Source of the DNA: Halodesulfovibrio aestuarii DSM 17919 = ATCC 29578
Lineage (GTDB): Bacteria > Desulfobacterota > Desulfovibrionia > Desulfovibrionales > Desulfovibrionaceae
NCBI RefSeq assembly: GCF_000384815.1
Contig: NZ_ARQF01000021.1
Location: 248,001 to 312,000, forward strand
Length of the DNA: 64,000 nt
Direction of reading: 5' to 3'
In this document: piece by piece, positions 35,652 through 46,124 of the stretch
How the letters are laid out: the number at the start of each line of letters is the position of its first letter
Numbering within the stretch: the first letter of the stretch is position 1
The notes under the pieces: model-generated
Databases searched by the model: none
What the model saw: only the letters and a program-made list of their open reading frames with translations
Told to the model about the DNA's origin: nothing
Made by a program: the position numbers and the translations under genes

Positions 35652-37262
35652 TTATTCATCCTCCATTCCTGGCAGTTCTTCCTGCCTGAGGTCCATAGTA
35701 CGCTTTTTCTCGCCTTTCATAACAAGGGCGTTAGCGACAAGCTCGTGCAGGCCCGAAATATCCACGCCCGGTGCCCAGTAGTCGGCAAGCGGAGGCAGAG
35801 TTGCTCGGTCAATAGCACAAACACAAGACATCATGTTAACACCATGTTTTTCCTGCACGTAACGTAAAGCGTTACCGCGAGGAAGAGCACCACGCATACG
35901 GATTTCCATAATCTCATCAGTGTTGAGACCGGAACCTGCACCACAACAGAAAGTCTGCTCGCGGATGGTGTTTTCAGGCATTTCATAGAAGTTATTACAT
36001 ACAGCCTTAAGAACTTCACGAGGTTCTTCAAGAAGTCCCATAGCACGTGCCGGGTTACAGCTGTCGTGGAAGGTAACTTTGTGATGATCGTTGCGTGAAG
36101 GATCAAGGCGGATTTTGTTGTGCTTAATGAGGTCAGCAGTGAACTCTGCAATGTGAACCATTTTGGTTTCACGAGCGTTTTCAAACACGGTACCAGTAAT
36201 TGGGCTTACTGGAGTTTCCATGCAGGAAGGTGCTGGGCCGTTCATGGTAGACATGTACTGGTTAATAACACGCCACATGTGACCACATTCGCCACCAAGA
36301 ATCCATTTGGAGCCTAAGCGTTCAGCTTCAGCGTACATCTTAGCGTTCAATTTCTTCATCATGCTGGATGATGTAAAGAGACCGAAGTTACCGCCTTCAG
36401 ATGCATATGTGGATAAGGTGTAATCAAGCCCGATTTCTTCGAAGAGCATCAGGTAACCCATAAAGGTGTAGATGCCCGGTTCTGCAAATGCGTCACCGGA
36501 AGGGGTAATGAAGAGTACTTCATGCCCAGGTTCGTTGAACGGAGGGTTGATAGAGATACCGGTAACTTCTTCAATATCTTCGCAGAGGAACTCTACGATT
36601 TCTTTGAAAGCATGTGGAGTAATACCAAGGTGGTTACCAGTGCGGTTACAGTTGCTTACAGGGTCCATGATCCAGTGCAGACCAAGGCCGAGTTCATGCA
36701 GTAATTCGCGAGCCATCATGGTAATTTCAGCGGTATCAATGCCGTATGGGCAGTACAGGGAGCAACGACGACATTCAGTACACTGATAGAAGTAGTAGAA
36801 CCATTCTTTAATTACGTCTTTGTCGAGCTTGCGTGCACCGGCAAGTTTACCGAGGATTTTACCAGCTGTGGTAAAGTCTTTGCGGTAAACAGAACGGAGC
36901 AGCTCTGCACGCAGAACAGGCATGTTTTTAGGGTCACCGGAACCGATGAAGTAGTGACACTTATCAGCACAGGCACCACAGCGAACACAGATGTCCATGA
37001 AAAGTTTAAGAGAACGGTACTTTTCAAGGCGTTCTTTTAAACCGTTATAGATGATTTCTTCCCAGTTTTCAGGGAGGTGCCAATCTTCCTCAAGTGGATT
37101 CCAATCGTGTGGATTAGGCATTCCAAGAGGTTCCATGGTCACTTTTTTAGCTGGATATGCAACCGCGCCTTCAGTTATTTCAGGCTTGGTGTTCATCCAG
37201 TTTACTTTAGGCATATCGTAGCTGACTTTCATCAGCTCTTCAGGTGAAGGTACTTTGGCCAT
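35652..37262 (-). CDS. dsrK: DsrK, HdrD-like catalytic iron-sulfur subunit
   Basis: 536 residues, cytoplasmic face. Two classical [4Fe-4S] motifs occupy Cys92/95/98/102 and Cys161/164/167/171. The C-terminal half carries CCG-type motifs for the noncubane cluster that handles disulfides: SCNPARA and FCCGAGSG. The last motif reads SCVCAID, a C-x-C spacing rather than C-x2-C. It is thought to reduce the DsrC trisulfide made by dissimilatory sulfite reductase. It is encoded 9 nt after dsrM. Confidence 0.95.
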   Translation of the reverse strand: MAKVPSPEELMKVSYDMPKVNWMNTKPEITEGAVAYPAKKVTMEPLGMPNPHDWNPLEEDWHLPENWEEIIYNGLKERLEKYRSLKLFMDICVRCGACADKCHYFIGSGDPKNMPVLRAELLRSVYRKDFTTAGKILGKLAGARKLDKDVIKEWFYYFYQCTECRRCSLYCPYGIDTAEITMMARELLHELGLGLHWIMDPVSNCNRTGNHLGITPHAFKEIVEFLCEDIEEVTGISINPPFNEPGHEVLFITPSGDAFAEPGIYTFMGYLMLFEEIGLDYTLSTYASEGGNFGLFTSSSMMKKLNAKMYAEAERLGSKWILGGECGHMWRVINQYMSTMNGPAPSCMETPVSPITGTVFENARETKMVHIAEFTADLIKHNKIRLDPSRNDHHKVTFHDSCNPARAMGLLEEPREVLKAVCNNFYEMPENTIREQTFCCGAGSGLNTDEIMEIRMRGALPRGNALRYVQEKHGVNMMSCVCAIDRATLPPLADYWAPGVDISGLHELVANALVMKGEKKRTMDLRQEELPGMEDE

Positions 37263-37271
37263 AACTGCTCC

Positions 37272-38267
37272 TTATTCTTCCGGCTGCTTTACGACCGGGA
37301 GTCCAGCCTCAACCATAGGTACCCTGAACTCGTCTTCGTATGCTTCGTAAGTGCGGTATACTTTTTCCGGGTTCCATGGGTTAACATGCAGCTTAATACG
37401 GCTGTCGTTTGCCATGTTACGGGTCGGGCTAAAGAATACACCACCAGCATGCATAAGCTTACTGAACGGGAAGTACATAAGGAGTACTACAAGGAAGAGC
37501 ATGTGCACGTAGAAAATGCTGCCGATTTTTGCAAGAGCTGCTGTGTCCGGTGCGAAGTGGAGCAAGCTCATTACAAATACTTTAACAGTCGCAATGTCTA
37601 CTTTAAGGAAGTAGCGCATTGCGATGCCGGTAGCACACAGGCCGAAAATCAGGAAAAGCGGGAAGTAATCGCTCAAAAGAGAGATGTAACGCACTTTTTG
37701 ATTAAAGATACGACGGCCAATCAGGTATGCCAGCGCTACAAGAATTAGTGGGCCGGTCATAAACAGACGCGGAGCACCAATCTGCAGGATGCCGTCGAGC
37801 ATTTCGACACCATTCACGAAGAAAGGCACCGGCTCAGCAAAGAACCTGAAGTGACGTACAAAAATAATAAGGAAAGAGTAGTGGAAGATGAGCGCGAAGA
37901 GCCACAGGAACTTAGAGGACCAGTAGACCACGCGGTCGCCTTCAATTGAAACGTTAGTGTTGCGGAACAGGGAGCGAAACAAAAGTACTTCAAGGATCAT
38001 GCGTCCCCAAACACCCGCCTTATTGGTCGGGTTGTCGAGAGTGGCAGGCTTAATCCAAGGAAGAGACTTCTGTTGACCACCTGTAGTAGGAATGCTGAAC
38101 GGAACAGGGCGCTTTGCCCAGTCTAAAATCCGCCATGCGAAACCTACAAGGAATACGGTTATTGCTGTGTAAGGTAAACAAACTGCCAGAACATATTGGA
38201 ATCCCATCATTGATCCCATCCAGGCAAGTATACCTAATGCTATAACCGCGAGAAGTGAAATAATCAT
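37272..38267 (-). CDS. dsrM: DsrM, cytochrome b-type membrane subunit
   Basis: 331 residues, NarI-like. The N-terminus has two hydrophobic stretches and the central part has four helices with His residues suited to b-heme ligation (FHYSFLIIFVRHFRF; HMLFLVVLL). It takes electrons from menaquinol to DsrK. It is the first dsr gene proper, 30 nt after the RsbRD-like gene. Confidence 0.93.
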   Translation of the reverse strand: MIISLLAVIALGILAWMGSMMGFQYVLAVCLPYTAITVFLVGFAWRILDWAKRPVPFSIPTTGGQQKSLPWIKPATLDNPTNKAGVWGRMILEVLLFRSLFRNTNVSIEGDRVVYWSSKFLWLFALIFHYSFLIIFVRHFRFFAEPVPFFVNGVEMLDGILQIGAPRLFMTGPLILVALAYLIGRRIFNQKVRYISLLSDYFPLFLIFGLCATGIAMRYFLKVDIATVKVFVMSLLHFAPDTAALAKIGSIFYVHMLFLVVLLMYFPFSKLMHAGGVFFSPTRNMANDSRIKLHVNPWNPEKVYRTYEAYEDEFRVPMVEAGLPVVKQPEE

Positions 38268-38297
38268 TCCGTTACCTCGCTGCTAGGCTATTGGTTG

Positions 38298-38834
38298 TTA
38301 CGATTCCGGTTCCCCAACCGGTTTCTCCAATATACGTTCTGCTCTCTTCAAGAGCTGAAAGTGCTTCCTTTTGAATTCGTCAACGCGCATTCTCTGAACT
38401 TTGTCTCGGCATTCCGAATAAATGCGGAATCCCACAAGGGCCAGAGAATCTATCTTTGATTCTAGTTCCAGAAGATCAGCAAATTCTTCGGACTTAGAAA
38501 GTTTGGGGACAATGTGTTTTCGGATGATATTTTTTAAAACGAAGATAACAGACATTGCTTGGTCTGCTTCGAATTTTTGAACGGCGCGCACCTGAATGAG
38601 TTCGTTCATTGCCGGTGTTACGATATCACTGTCCAAATTATCATCCACGAGTGCATCGATAAGAATTGCAGTCGCTTTTTTGGTTTTATTCCCTACAGGG
38701 TTAGCAAAAGCGTCTTCCTGACTACGCAGGAATCCTACAGTATCAATGTCATAGGTACCGAAGATGGCTGAAATCCACGCATCGGTAATTTCTTTTTTAT
38801 GTTCAGAAAAAATAGCTTGTACTTGGTGTCGCAT
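38298..38834 (-). CDS. RsbRD N-terminal-domain-like protein preceding dsrM
   Basis: 178 residues, all helical in appearance and without membrane segments. The layout matches the RsbRD_N family (opening EHKKEITDAWISAIFGTY; a central VRAVQKF/DQAMSVIF helix). Homologues are known at the same place before dsrMKJOP in Desulfovibrio. In Bacillus such domains sense signals in the stressosome. Here no kinase or STAS partner is nearby, so a sensory or assembly role for the Dsr membrane complex is inference. It is the first gene of the operon. Confidence 0.8.
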   Translation of the reverse strand: MRHQVQAIFSEHKKEITDAWISAIFGTYDIDTVGFLRSQEDAFANPVGNKTKKATAILIDALVDDNLDSDIVTPAMNELIQVRAVQKFEADQAMSVIFVLKNIIRKHIVPKLSKSEEFADLLELESKIDSLALVGFRIYSECRDKVQRMRVDEFKRKHFQLLKRAERILEKPVGEPES

Positions 38835-38985
38835 AGACTTACTTCGCTTGGTATAAAAGGATTCCAGCGGGAGACCCTATAAAGCGTTTTTAACTATTTG
38901 TCCAAGTAAATTGCCAAAAAAAAGTATGACAATAAAGGACAATAGTGCTCGCCCGCTGCCTCCCTCAGTTTCAAATGATTTTTTT

Positions 38986-39014
38986 CACATAATGTGATTA
39001 CATGGTTGCGTCAA
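38986..39014 (-). promoter_or_regulatory. Predicted sigma70 promoter of the dsr operon
   Basis: On the minus strand TTGACG (39014-39009), a 17-nt spacer, then TATGTG (38991-38986). It lies about 150 nt before the first ATG. The -10 box overlaps the perfect palindrome TCACATAATGTGA (38985-38997). Confidence 0.6.
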
Positions 39015-39029
39015 CACATTCAATTAAAT

Positions 39030-39043
39030 TGATTGGCCAATCA
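39030..39043. promoter_or_regulatory. Perfect 14-bp palindrome upstream of the dsr promoter
   Basis: TGATTGGCCAATCA is fully self-complementary and lies 16 nt upstream of the predicted -35 box, a typical position for an activator site. It could alternatively act at the 3' end of the converging transcript. Confidence 0.5.
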
Positions 39044-39077
39044 GTATGCTTAAAAAGAAAAGAACTAAGGACGTTAT

Positions 39078-39995
39078 CTACTCGCAGGATGCCGAACTGT
39101 CGTCTGTGCAGCCGGAAAAATCATCGTTAAAATCTAGTACATCCCCTTTGCTACCGTGCTTTTGCTCATTGGAGAGTAAAGAGTTGGGTACTCCATTAGT
39201 AATGAGTACAGGAATGCGTGTGACACCTATGGACGCGAGTTTCGATTTATTTCTAAAAATATTCCATAGAAGCTTCATGCGAACCATAAATGGGATGGCA
39301 CGGGGAGGTGTTGTTCCGCGGATGGCACGATTGAAAGCAATATACATTGAGGTGCCGTCAGTAATGGCTTTTTGCATTAGAAATATTTTTTCAAGATCTC
39401 CATCGGATTCTGCGATCGGGTAGTAGGTAATGTTGCCTGAATCATTTTGGGCTAGAGTAGGGATCAGGTTTTTGCAGGCAGAACAGCTTGGGGAGAAAAA
39501 CACTTGAACATTTGATTGGTGGTTGCCATAGACAGCCCATGTGCCTAGTTCTTCATTTACTGTTGAAAAAACGTTAGGGGTGAAGAGCAGTGTCCAAATA
39601 ACCAAGACCGGAGTAACTAAAGTCGCCCGCCTTTTGAGTACAGAGCACTGCATAAAAAACAGTAAAAAGAGTATGGCTGCGAAGAATAAGCACGGAACAC
39701 ATGGTGCCGTGAATATCATAAGCAGCAGAAATCCTAAATCTCCAATAACCGCGCATAGAGCCAGAAACAGAGCCGTTTTTCGTAAGTTAAAGAGGTTTAG
39801 TAGAGCCAACGCAATAAACAAAGCTGTACCAATCCACCATAAGGAAATTCCGCCTAGCGAAATGTCCTTAAAAATTTCACAGCCTGTAGTAATGCAGATG
39901 GCGTCTAAATTTTGTGTAGCATTTAGTGCGCAGAAAATGGCTCCAGCAAAGGCCACAAATGCAGCGCCATATGCGGATCGCTTGGAAAGGGACAT
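39078..39995 (-). CDS. Vitamin K epoxide reductase-like/thioredoxin-fold fusion
   Basis: 305 residues from ATG 39995, which has GGAG upstream; the longer frame to 40115 is not supported. Residues about 10-140 form a VKOR-like four- to five-helix membrane domain with the loop pair Cys34/Cys39 (CITTGC) and the active-site pair Cys99/Cys102 (APCVPC). A thioredoxin-like domain follows with Cys171/Cys174 (SPSCSACK). Bacterial VKOR fusions replace DsbB, reoxidising a periplasmic thiol oxidant with quinone. The periplasmic cysteines in Dsr proteins make a maturation link thinkable but unproven. Confidence 0.8.
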   Translation of the reverse strand: MSLSKRSAYGAAFVAFAGAIFCALNATQNLDAICITTGCEIFKDISLGGISLWWIGTALFIALALLNLFNLRKTALFLALCAVIGDLGFLLLMIFTAPCVPCLFFAAILFLLFFMQCSVLKRRATLVTPVLVIWTLLFTPNVFSTVNEELGTWAVYGNHQSNVQVFFSPSCSACKNLIPTLAQNDSGNITYYPIAESDGDLEKIFLMQKAITDGTSMYIAFNRAIRGTTPPRAIPFMVRMKLLWNIFRNKSKLASIGVTRIPVLITNGVPNSLLSNEQKHGSKGDVLDFNDDFSGCTDDSSASCE

Positions 39996-40164
39996 GCAAA
40001 AATCTCCAGAAGGTTTCAGTAGATCGTTGTCTTGAGCTGCCAACTCACGGAGGAAGCTTACTTGGGCCGTGAGCCTGATTGGCCGCAGATTTTGGAGACT
40101 GTACTGTGATTGCAAATGCGGGTAAAGGGATTAGCTCGATTTTTACGTTTAAGGAGTAGGCGCT

Positions 40165-40926
40165 TTGATTTTTAGAGAAGACGGCACCATTAAATATACG
40201 CTGACCCGTAGTAACAGGGCCAAGCATGTCCGGTTAAAAATCACACGGACAAAGGGACTTGAGATAGTAGTGCCAGAGACTTTTAAAAAGGCATGGCTCA
40301 CTCCAATACTGGAGAAACGTATAGAATGGATTCGTAAAGTTGCAAAACGGTTAGAGCTGCCGGCTAGTATTGGAGAAATGCCTCCTTTAATTCCCGAAAA
40401 AATCTTTTTGAACGCCCTTAATTATGAATATGCTGTCCGATGTGTGTCACCCACTACAATTTCGACGAAACTTGTTGATGCCGAAAAGATTATACGAACA
40501 GCTACCGGAGTGCTATCTATTGAAGTCGATGGAGGCATCCTGCTTCCAAATACCGTAACAGACGAAGTGCAAGCAGAGTTGTTACGCTGTTGGCTTGTAC
40601 GATGCGGTAAGGAATATTTACCTGAGTTACTTGAAGAGGCTTCGGCACAGGTTGGGATTCCATATAAAAAAGTGCAAATACGTCTTCAGAAAGGAAGATG
40701 GGGGAGCTGTTCCGGACGCGGGACGATTTCACTAAATGCACGTTTGCTGCTTCTACCGGCAGATCTGCTGCAATATATTTTATTACACGAACTGGCACAT
40801 GTCCGGCACCCGAATCATTCACATGCTTATTGGAATTTTTTGGCAACACTTGATGCCAGAGCGTTAGAAAATGATCGGGCTATGAATGATGCCTGGAAAC
40901 ATATTCCGCTTTGTTTTTCTATGTAG
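40165..40926 (+). CDS. YgjP/SprT-like zinc metalloprotease (DUF45/M48-type)
   Basis: 253 residues. Start TTG 40165 is chosen because AAGGAG lies 8 nt upstream and no ATG is near. The N-terminus matches the YgjP pattern (SNRAKHVRLKITRTKGLEIVVP). The conserved GRWGSCS lies near residues 178-182 and the zinc motif HELAH at 208-212, with a further His at about 218 (HPNHSH). The fold is that of SprT/gluzincin-like proteins; the substrate is unknown. Confidence 0.85.
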   Translation: MIFREDGTIKYTLTRSNRAKHVRLKITRTKGLEIVVPETFKKAWLTPILEKRIEWIRKVAKRLELPASIGEMPPLIPEKIFLNALNYEYAVRCVSPTTISTKLVDAEKIIRTATGVLSIEVDGGILLPNTVTDEVQAELLRCWLVRCGKEYLPELLEEASAQVGIPYKKVQIRLQKGRWGSCSGRGTISLNARLLLLPADLLQYILLHELAHVRHPNHSHAYWNFLATLDARALENDRAMNDAWKHIPLCFSM

Positions 40927-41022
40927 TCCTTCTAGCGTAGGACGACGTTCAAGGTTCAAAATATAGGTAAGCTGAATCTGTCTATATATAATGATATGTA
41001 AAAAGATATCCTCACACATAAA

Positions 41023-41052
41023 AAAAGGGGATCGGTTACCCGATCCCCTTTT
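41023..41052. terminator. Terminator of sat
   Basis: A 13-bp perfect stem (41023-41035 with 41040-41052), loop TTAC, is flanked by A- and T-runs on both sides. On the minus strand it follows sat by 19 nt. Confidence 0.93.
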
Positions 41053-41071
41053 ATAATCAGCGTAGCTAAAA

Positions 41072-42349
41072 CTACATGGATTCGCCGGAAGCTGCACCCT
41101 GCATTTTAACTTCAACTTTCTCGGTAAGGCCTTCGTAGTATTCACGAAGGATAACGAGAACTTCGTCACGACCGAAGTGATCTGGAATTTCAGCGCCTTC
41201 GGAAAGTGCTTTACGGAGTTTTGTACCGGAAAGGATAACACGATCTTCTTTGCTGTGTGGGCAGGTACGAAGGGAAGCCATGCCGTCACATTTGTAGCAG
41301 TAGAAGGTCCAGTCAATTTTCATTGGTTTACAAAGCAGTGCTTTGCCTTCATCTGCTGGGGTAGGAATACGATCAAAGATTTCCTGTGCTTCGAAGAGAC
41401 CGTAGAAGTCACCAACACCAGCGTGGTCACGACCGATGAGCATGTTGTTTACACCGTAGTTCTGACGGAAAGTAGCGTGGAGCAGACCTTCACGTGGACC
41501 AGCGTAACGCATGTCAAGTGGGTAGCCAGCCTGAATTACGTTGTCTTTTACGAAGTAGTGTTCCACAAGTGCATCGATAGCTTTTACGCGAACGTCTGCA
41601 GGAATGTCTCCTGGCTTGAGGTTACCGATGAGGGAGTGAATGAGCACGCCGTCGCAAACTTCGATAGCGATTTTTGCGAGGAATTCGTGTGAACGGTGCA
41701 TTGGGTTACGGAGCTGCAGTGCAGCAACTTCAGACCAACCACGTTCTTCGAACATAGCACGAACTTCTGCAGGACGGAGGTAAACACCTTTGTATTCTTC
41801 TGGGTATTCGCCTTCGGAAAGAACTTTAACAGGACCAGCAAGGTTAACTTCTTTCTGAGCCATAACCATTTTTACGCCTGGGTGATCTTCAAGAGCGATC
41901 TTCCAGAATACGTCATCAGCAGACTCTTCGCCTTCGCCTTTGAATACTTTTTCGCATTCCCATTTTTTGTCAGCTTCGGTCATTTCGAACTTTTCTTCTA
42001 CTTTCATAGTAGCGAAAGCGATGCCGTTACGAACGAGAGCGATTTCTTCACCAACAGCGATTGCGTCAGCTTCTTCTTTGGAAGCGTCAAGGGTAACTGG
42101 TACAGGCCAGAAAGTGCCGTCTGCGAGAGTGAAGTTCTCACATACGTTCTTCCAGTCTTCTTTACCCATGAAACCGTTCAGTGGGGAGAAGCCACCGATA
42201 CCCATCATGATAAGGTCGCCTTTTGCACGAGCAGAGATGTCGAGCTTTTTGAGGCCTTCAGCTTTTTTTACTTCAGCTTCGAGTTCTGCGCCTTCGAGCA
42301 GGCAACAAACGAGACCTTTACCACCATGTGGGGCTACCAGTTTAGACAT
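41072..42349 (-). CDS. sat: Sulfate adenylyltransferase (ATP sulfurylase)
   Basis: 425 residues. It activates sulfate with ATP to APS and pyrophosphate, the first step of dissimilatory sulfate reduction. Key motifs: [10 protein letters not shown] at about 212-221 (the HxxH nucleotide motif), GRDHAG near 293, and a C-terminal Cys/His cluster (CYKC...CPH) that binds metal in sulfate-reducer enzymes. GGAGGAAGGAAG precedes the ATG, a strong ribosome site fitting high expression. It is monocistronic; apr and the pyrophosphatase are not in the window. Confidence 0.97.
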   Translation of the reverse strand: MSKLVAPHGGKGLVCCLLEGAELEAEVKKAEGLKKLDISARAKGDLIMMGIGGFSPLNGFMGKEDWKNVCENFTLADGTFWPVPVTLDASKEEADAIAVGEEIALVRNGIAFATMKVEEKFEMTEADKKWECEKVFKGEGEESADDVFWKIALEDHPGVKMVMAQKEVNLAGPVKVLSEGEYPEEYKGVYLRPAEVRAMFEERGWSEVAALQLRNPMHRSHEFLAKIAIEVCDGVLIHSLIGNLKPGDIPADVRVKAIDALVEHYFVKDNVIQAGYPLDMRYAGPREGLLHATFRQNYGVNNMLIGRDHAGVGDFYGLFEAQEIFDRIPTPADEGKALLCKPMKIDWTFYCYKCDGMASLRTCPHSKEDRVILSGTKLRKALSEGAEIPDHFGRDEVLVILREYYEGLTEKVEVKMQGAASGESM

Positions 42350-43018
42350 AACTTCCTTCCTCCGGAATATAAAAGTTTGTAACTTGTGAATTACCGATTT
42401 GGTTTTTCATAAAGCCAATCTTGTAGTCGCACTAAATAGATAGACGATTGCGCTTGTGTCTTTAAAATTCTACTTAGTGCTTGAGAATGGTTTGTGAAAA
42501 ATTAGACAAAAAGTCAAGGGTAAAAATTTAACTTTTTTAACCCTGTAAATACAGTGTGTTGAGAGCATGTCTCTGTGTCAAGAAAAAATAAAATAACAGG
42601 CAGAATTCACTTGGTTGAGAATAATAGTACAAATGAAGAAAAAATAATGGGTATTTTGGGGTGGTTGGAACAGTGAAAAGCTTGTGAAAAAGAGTACAAA
42701 AAGATCAAAAAATAAAAAAAAGACGTTGGTTTTGTTAGTAACATTATTATATATGAAAAAAATAGCAAAAATTACTTGAACACCGTAAAAAAAAGACGTA
42801 AGTAGCTGATTCGAAATTTCACGGGTCTGACTGACGATGCCGAGCGGGCTGCTGGGCTGCATCGGGTCCCCGTTTGGAATAGATGAGCTACTAACTAACT
42901 TTTAGTTCTCCACTGAAGGTTGGTTGGTGCTTTTGTTGTGATTTGAGTTGCACCACACAACGGGGGCTGCTCATCCTGTACTAAGCGAACGACTTTGATT
43001 AATTCCTTTGGAGGAAAA
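42350..43018. other. 669-bp divergent regulatory region between sat and rpsL
   Basis: The middle (about 42590-42790) is very AT-rich with many A/T tracts, probably bent DNA. A possible str promoter is TTGGTT (about 42726-42731) with TATATA near 42750. From about 42830 the sequence turns GC-rich and structured (GATGC...GCATC near 42836-42864, GGG-TC-CCC), a likely leader for rpsL-rpsG-fusA. No gene was seen. Confidence 0.45.
42492..42509 (-). promoter_or_regulatory. Rex-like operator in the sat promoter region
   Basis: TTGTGAAAAATTAGACAA resembles the Rex consensus TTGTGAAnnnnTTCACAA (left half perfect, right half 5 of 7). On the minus strand it lies just downstream of a TTGACT -35-like box (42517-42512), where binding would block RNA polymerase. 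Rex control of sat is established for D. vulgaris. The -10 box is weak by eye. Confidence 0.5.
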
Positions 43019-43390
43019 ATGCCCACTATCAACCAACTTATCCGTAAGGAACGTAAGAAGGTTGTAAAACGTAAGAAAACCCCAGCGCTGCAGGCTTGTC
43101 CACAGCGTCGCGGCGTTTGTACTCGTGTTTACACCACTACGCCTAAAAAACCTAACTCCGCGCTGCGTAAAGTAGCTCGTGTACGCCTCACCAACGGCAT
43201 CGAAGTAACTGCCTACATCCCTGGTGAAGGTCATAACTTGCAGGAACACTCTGTTGTTATGATCCGTGGTGGTCGTGTAAAAGACTTACCAGGTGTACGT
43301 TACCATATCGTACGTGGTACCCTCGACACCGCTGGTGTTGCCGATCGTCGCCAGGGCCGTTCTAAATACGGCGCTAAGCGTCCTAAGTAA
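43019..43390 (+). CDS. rpsL: 30S ribosomal protein S12
   Basis: 123 residues from ATG 43019 with GGAGG 5 nt upstream. It lies at the decoding centre of the small subunit. The loop [14 protein letters not shown] has Lys at the position where changes give streptomycin resistance, so it appears wild-type. It heads the str operon, 24 nt before rpsG. Confidence 0.98.
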   Translation: MPTINQLIRKERKKVVKRKKTPALQACPQRRGVCTRVYTTTPKKPNSALRKVARVRLTNGIEVTAYIPGEGHNLQEHSVVMIRGGRVKDLPGVRYHIVRGTLDTAGVADRRQGRSKYGAKRPK

Positions 43391-43885
<495 letters not shown>

Positions 43886-43900
43886 TCTGAGGAGCTTGCT

Positions 43901-45976
43901 GTGTCTGCTAAAGTAGCTGTATCAAAACAGAGAAATATTGGTATCATGGCCCACATTGATGCGGGTAAGACTACCACTACTGAACGTATTCTCTACTACA
44001 CCGGTGTATCTCACAAAATTGGTGAGACACACGACGGTGAGTCCAATATGGACTGGATGGAGCAGGAAAAAGAGCGTGGTATTACTATTACCTCTGCTGC
44101 AACTACCTGTTTCTGGAAAGATTACCGCGTAAACATCATTGATACACCGGGCCACGTTGACTTCACTATGGAAGTTGAACGCTCCCTTCGTGTTCTTGAT
44201 GGTTCCGTTTGTGTGTTCGATGCTGTTGCCGGTGTTGAGCCTCAGTCTGAGACTGTATGGCGTCAGGCTGACCGTTACGGTGTGCCTCGCATCTGCTTCA
44301 TCAACAAAATGGACCGCATTGGTTCCGATTACTGGCGTGCAGTTGGCATGATCTCCGATCGTCTCGGTGCTAAGCCTATCTCTCTCCAGATTCCAATCGG
44401 TGCTGAAGACCATTTTGAAGGCATCATCGATCTCGTAACCGGCGAAGCTATCTACTATGATAAAGCTACCAAAGGTGCTGAGTTCGAAATCAAAGCTGTT
44501 CCTGCTGACTTGCAGGACCTCTATGACGAAAAACGCCTTGAAATGATGGAAGCAGCAGCAGAAGAAGACGAAGAACTCTTCGAAAAATATCTCGGCGGCG
44601 AAGAACTCTCCGCTGAAGAAATTAAATCTGCTCTGCGTAAAGCTACTATTGCACGTACTATCGTACCTGTATTCTGTGGCTCTGCATTCCGTAACATGGG
44701 CGTACAGCCTCTGCTTGACGCGGTAGTTGACTACCTGCCAAGCCCTGTTGATATCCCAGCAATGGAAGGTAGCGACCCTGACAACGAAGAAGTGAAAATT
44801 CCTTGTCCATGTGATGACAAAGAACCTTTCTCCGCTCTCGTGTTCAAGCTCGCTTCTGACCCATACATCGGTCACCTTTCCTTCAGCCGCATCTACTCCG
44901 GTAAAATTGAAACTGGTATGACCATTTTCAACGCTAACACCGGTAAAAAAGAGCGTGTTGGTCGTCTTCTTAAAATGCATGCTAACAAGCGTGAGGACAT
45001 TAAAGAAGCATACGCTGGCGACATCGTAGCTGTTGTTGGTCTGAAAAACGTATCTACCGGTGACACCATCTGCGCGATGGATCGTCCTGTAGTACTCGAG
45101 TCTCTCGACATTCCAGATCCAGTTATCGAAGTTGCTATTGAGCCTAAAACAAAAGCTGACCGTGACGCTCTGTCCGCAGCTCTTGCTAAGCTTGCTAAAG
45201 AAGATCCATCCTTCCGTGTAAAAGGTGATGACGAAACAGGTCAGACCCTTATTTCCGGTATGGGTGAGCTTCACCTCGACATCATTGTTGACCGTCTTAC
45301 CCGTGAATTTAGCGTTAACGCTAACGTTGGTAAGCCTCAGGTAGCCTACCGTGAAACTATCACCAAGGTTGCTAAAGAAGATCACAAGTATGCTAAGCAG
45401 TCTGGTGGTCGTGGTCAGTATGGTCATGTTGTTATTGAAGTTGAACCTAACCCAGAGAAAGGTTACGAATTCAGTAACTCCATCACCGGTGGTGTTATTC
45501 CTAAAGAATACATCCCAGCTGTTGACAAAGGTATTCAGGAAGCACTCAAAAGCGGTGTTTTTGCTGGATTCCCAACTGTTGACGTTAAAGTTAACCTCGT
45601 ATTCGGTTCTTACCACGACGTTGACTCCTCTGAACAGGCATTCTACATCGCTGGTTCTATGGCGATTAAAGCTGCTTGTAAGAAAGCTGGTCCTCAGATC
45701 CTCGAGCCTATTATGGGTGTAGAGGTTGTAACTCCTGAGGAATACCTTGGCGACGTAATGGGTGACCTTAACGGTCGTCGTGGTCGCGTACAGGGTATGA
45801 ATACCCGTGCTAATGCTCAGGTTATTGATGCGATGGTTCCGCTTTCCGAAATGTTCGGTTACGCAACTGACCTTCGCTCCAAAACCCAGGGTCGTGCGAA
45901 CTTCACTATGCAGTTCGATCACTACGAGCCTGTACCTAACTCTATTGCTGAAGAAATTGTAAGCAGTAAAGGTTAG
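43901..45976 (+). CDS. fusA: Elongation factor G
   Basis: 691 residues, starting at GTG 43901 with GAGGAG 6 nt upstream. It is the GTPase driving translocation. G1 is [13 protein letters not shown], the switch I region has [10 protein letters not shown]3 is DTPGHVDF and G4 is NKMDR. Domains II-V follow. It is normally followed by tuf; here the next gene is rpsJ after 0.7 kb, preceded by a terminator. Confidence 0.98.
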   Translation: MSAKVAVSKQRNIGIMAHIDAGKTTTTERILYYTGVSHKIGETHDGESNMDWMEQEKERGITITSAATTCFWKDYRVNIIDTPGHVDFTMEVERSLRVLDGSVCVFDAVAGVEPQSETVWRQADRYGVPRICFINKMDRIGSDYWRAVGMISDRLGAKPISLQIPIGAEDHFEGIIDLVTGEAIYYDKATKGAEFEIKAVPADLQDLYDEKRLEMMEAAAEEDEELFEKYLGGEELSAEEIKSALRKATIARTIVPVFCGSAFRNMGVQPLLDAVVDYLPSPVDIPAMEGSDPDNEEVKIPCPCDDKEPFSALVFKLASDPYIGHLSFSRIYSGKIETGMTIFNANTGKKERVGRLLKMHANKREDIKEAYAGDIVAVVGLKNVSTGDTICAMDRPVVLESLDIPDPVIEVAIEPKTKADRDALSAALAKLAKEDPSFRVKGDDETGQTLISGMGELHLDIIVDRLTREFSVNANVGKPQVAYRETITKVAKEDHKYAKQSGGRGQYGHVVIEVEPNPEKGYEFSNSITGGVIPKEYIPAVDKGIQEALKSGVFAGFPTVDVKVNLVFGSYHDVDSSEQAFYIAGSMAIKAACKKAGPQILEPIMGVEVVTPEEYLGDVMGDLNGRRGRVQGMNTRANAQVIDAMVPLSEMFGYATDLRSKTQGRANFTMQFDHYEPVPNSIAEEIVSSKG

Positions 45977-46001
45977 TACCTGAGTTTTCAGGCGATATAA
46001 T

Positions 46002-46033
46002 GCTCCGGTCATCGTAAGATGGCCGGAGCTTTT
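46002..46033 (+). terminator. Terminator after fusA
   Basis: A 12-bp stem (46002-46013 with 46018-46029, one G-U) with loop GTAA is followed by TTTT. It ends the str transcript. Confidence 0.85.
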
Positions 46034-46095
46034 CTGGTTAGAAAGGGTAGAGTAAGTATATTTCAACATATCGTAAAAAAAATACGAAATAGGTG

Positions 46096-46124
46096 TTGAC
46101 GTTAGAGCTTGTCTCACATATAAG
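46096..46124 (+). promoter_or_regulatory. Promoter of the S10 operon
   Basis: TTGACG (46096-46101), a 17-nt spacer and TATAAG (46119-46124) are close to the sigma70 consensus. Transcription from here gives a leader of nearly 600 nt before rpsJ. Confidence 0.75.
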
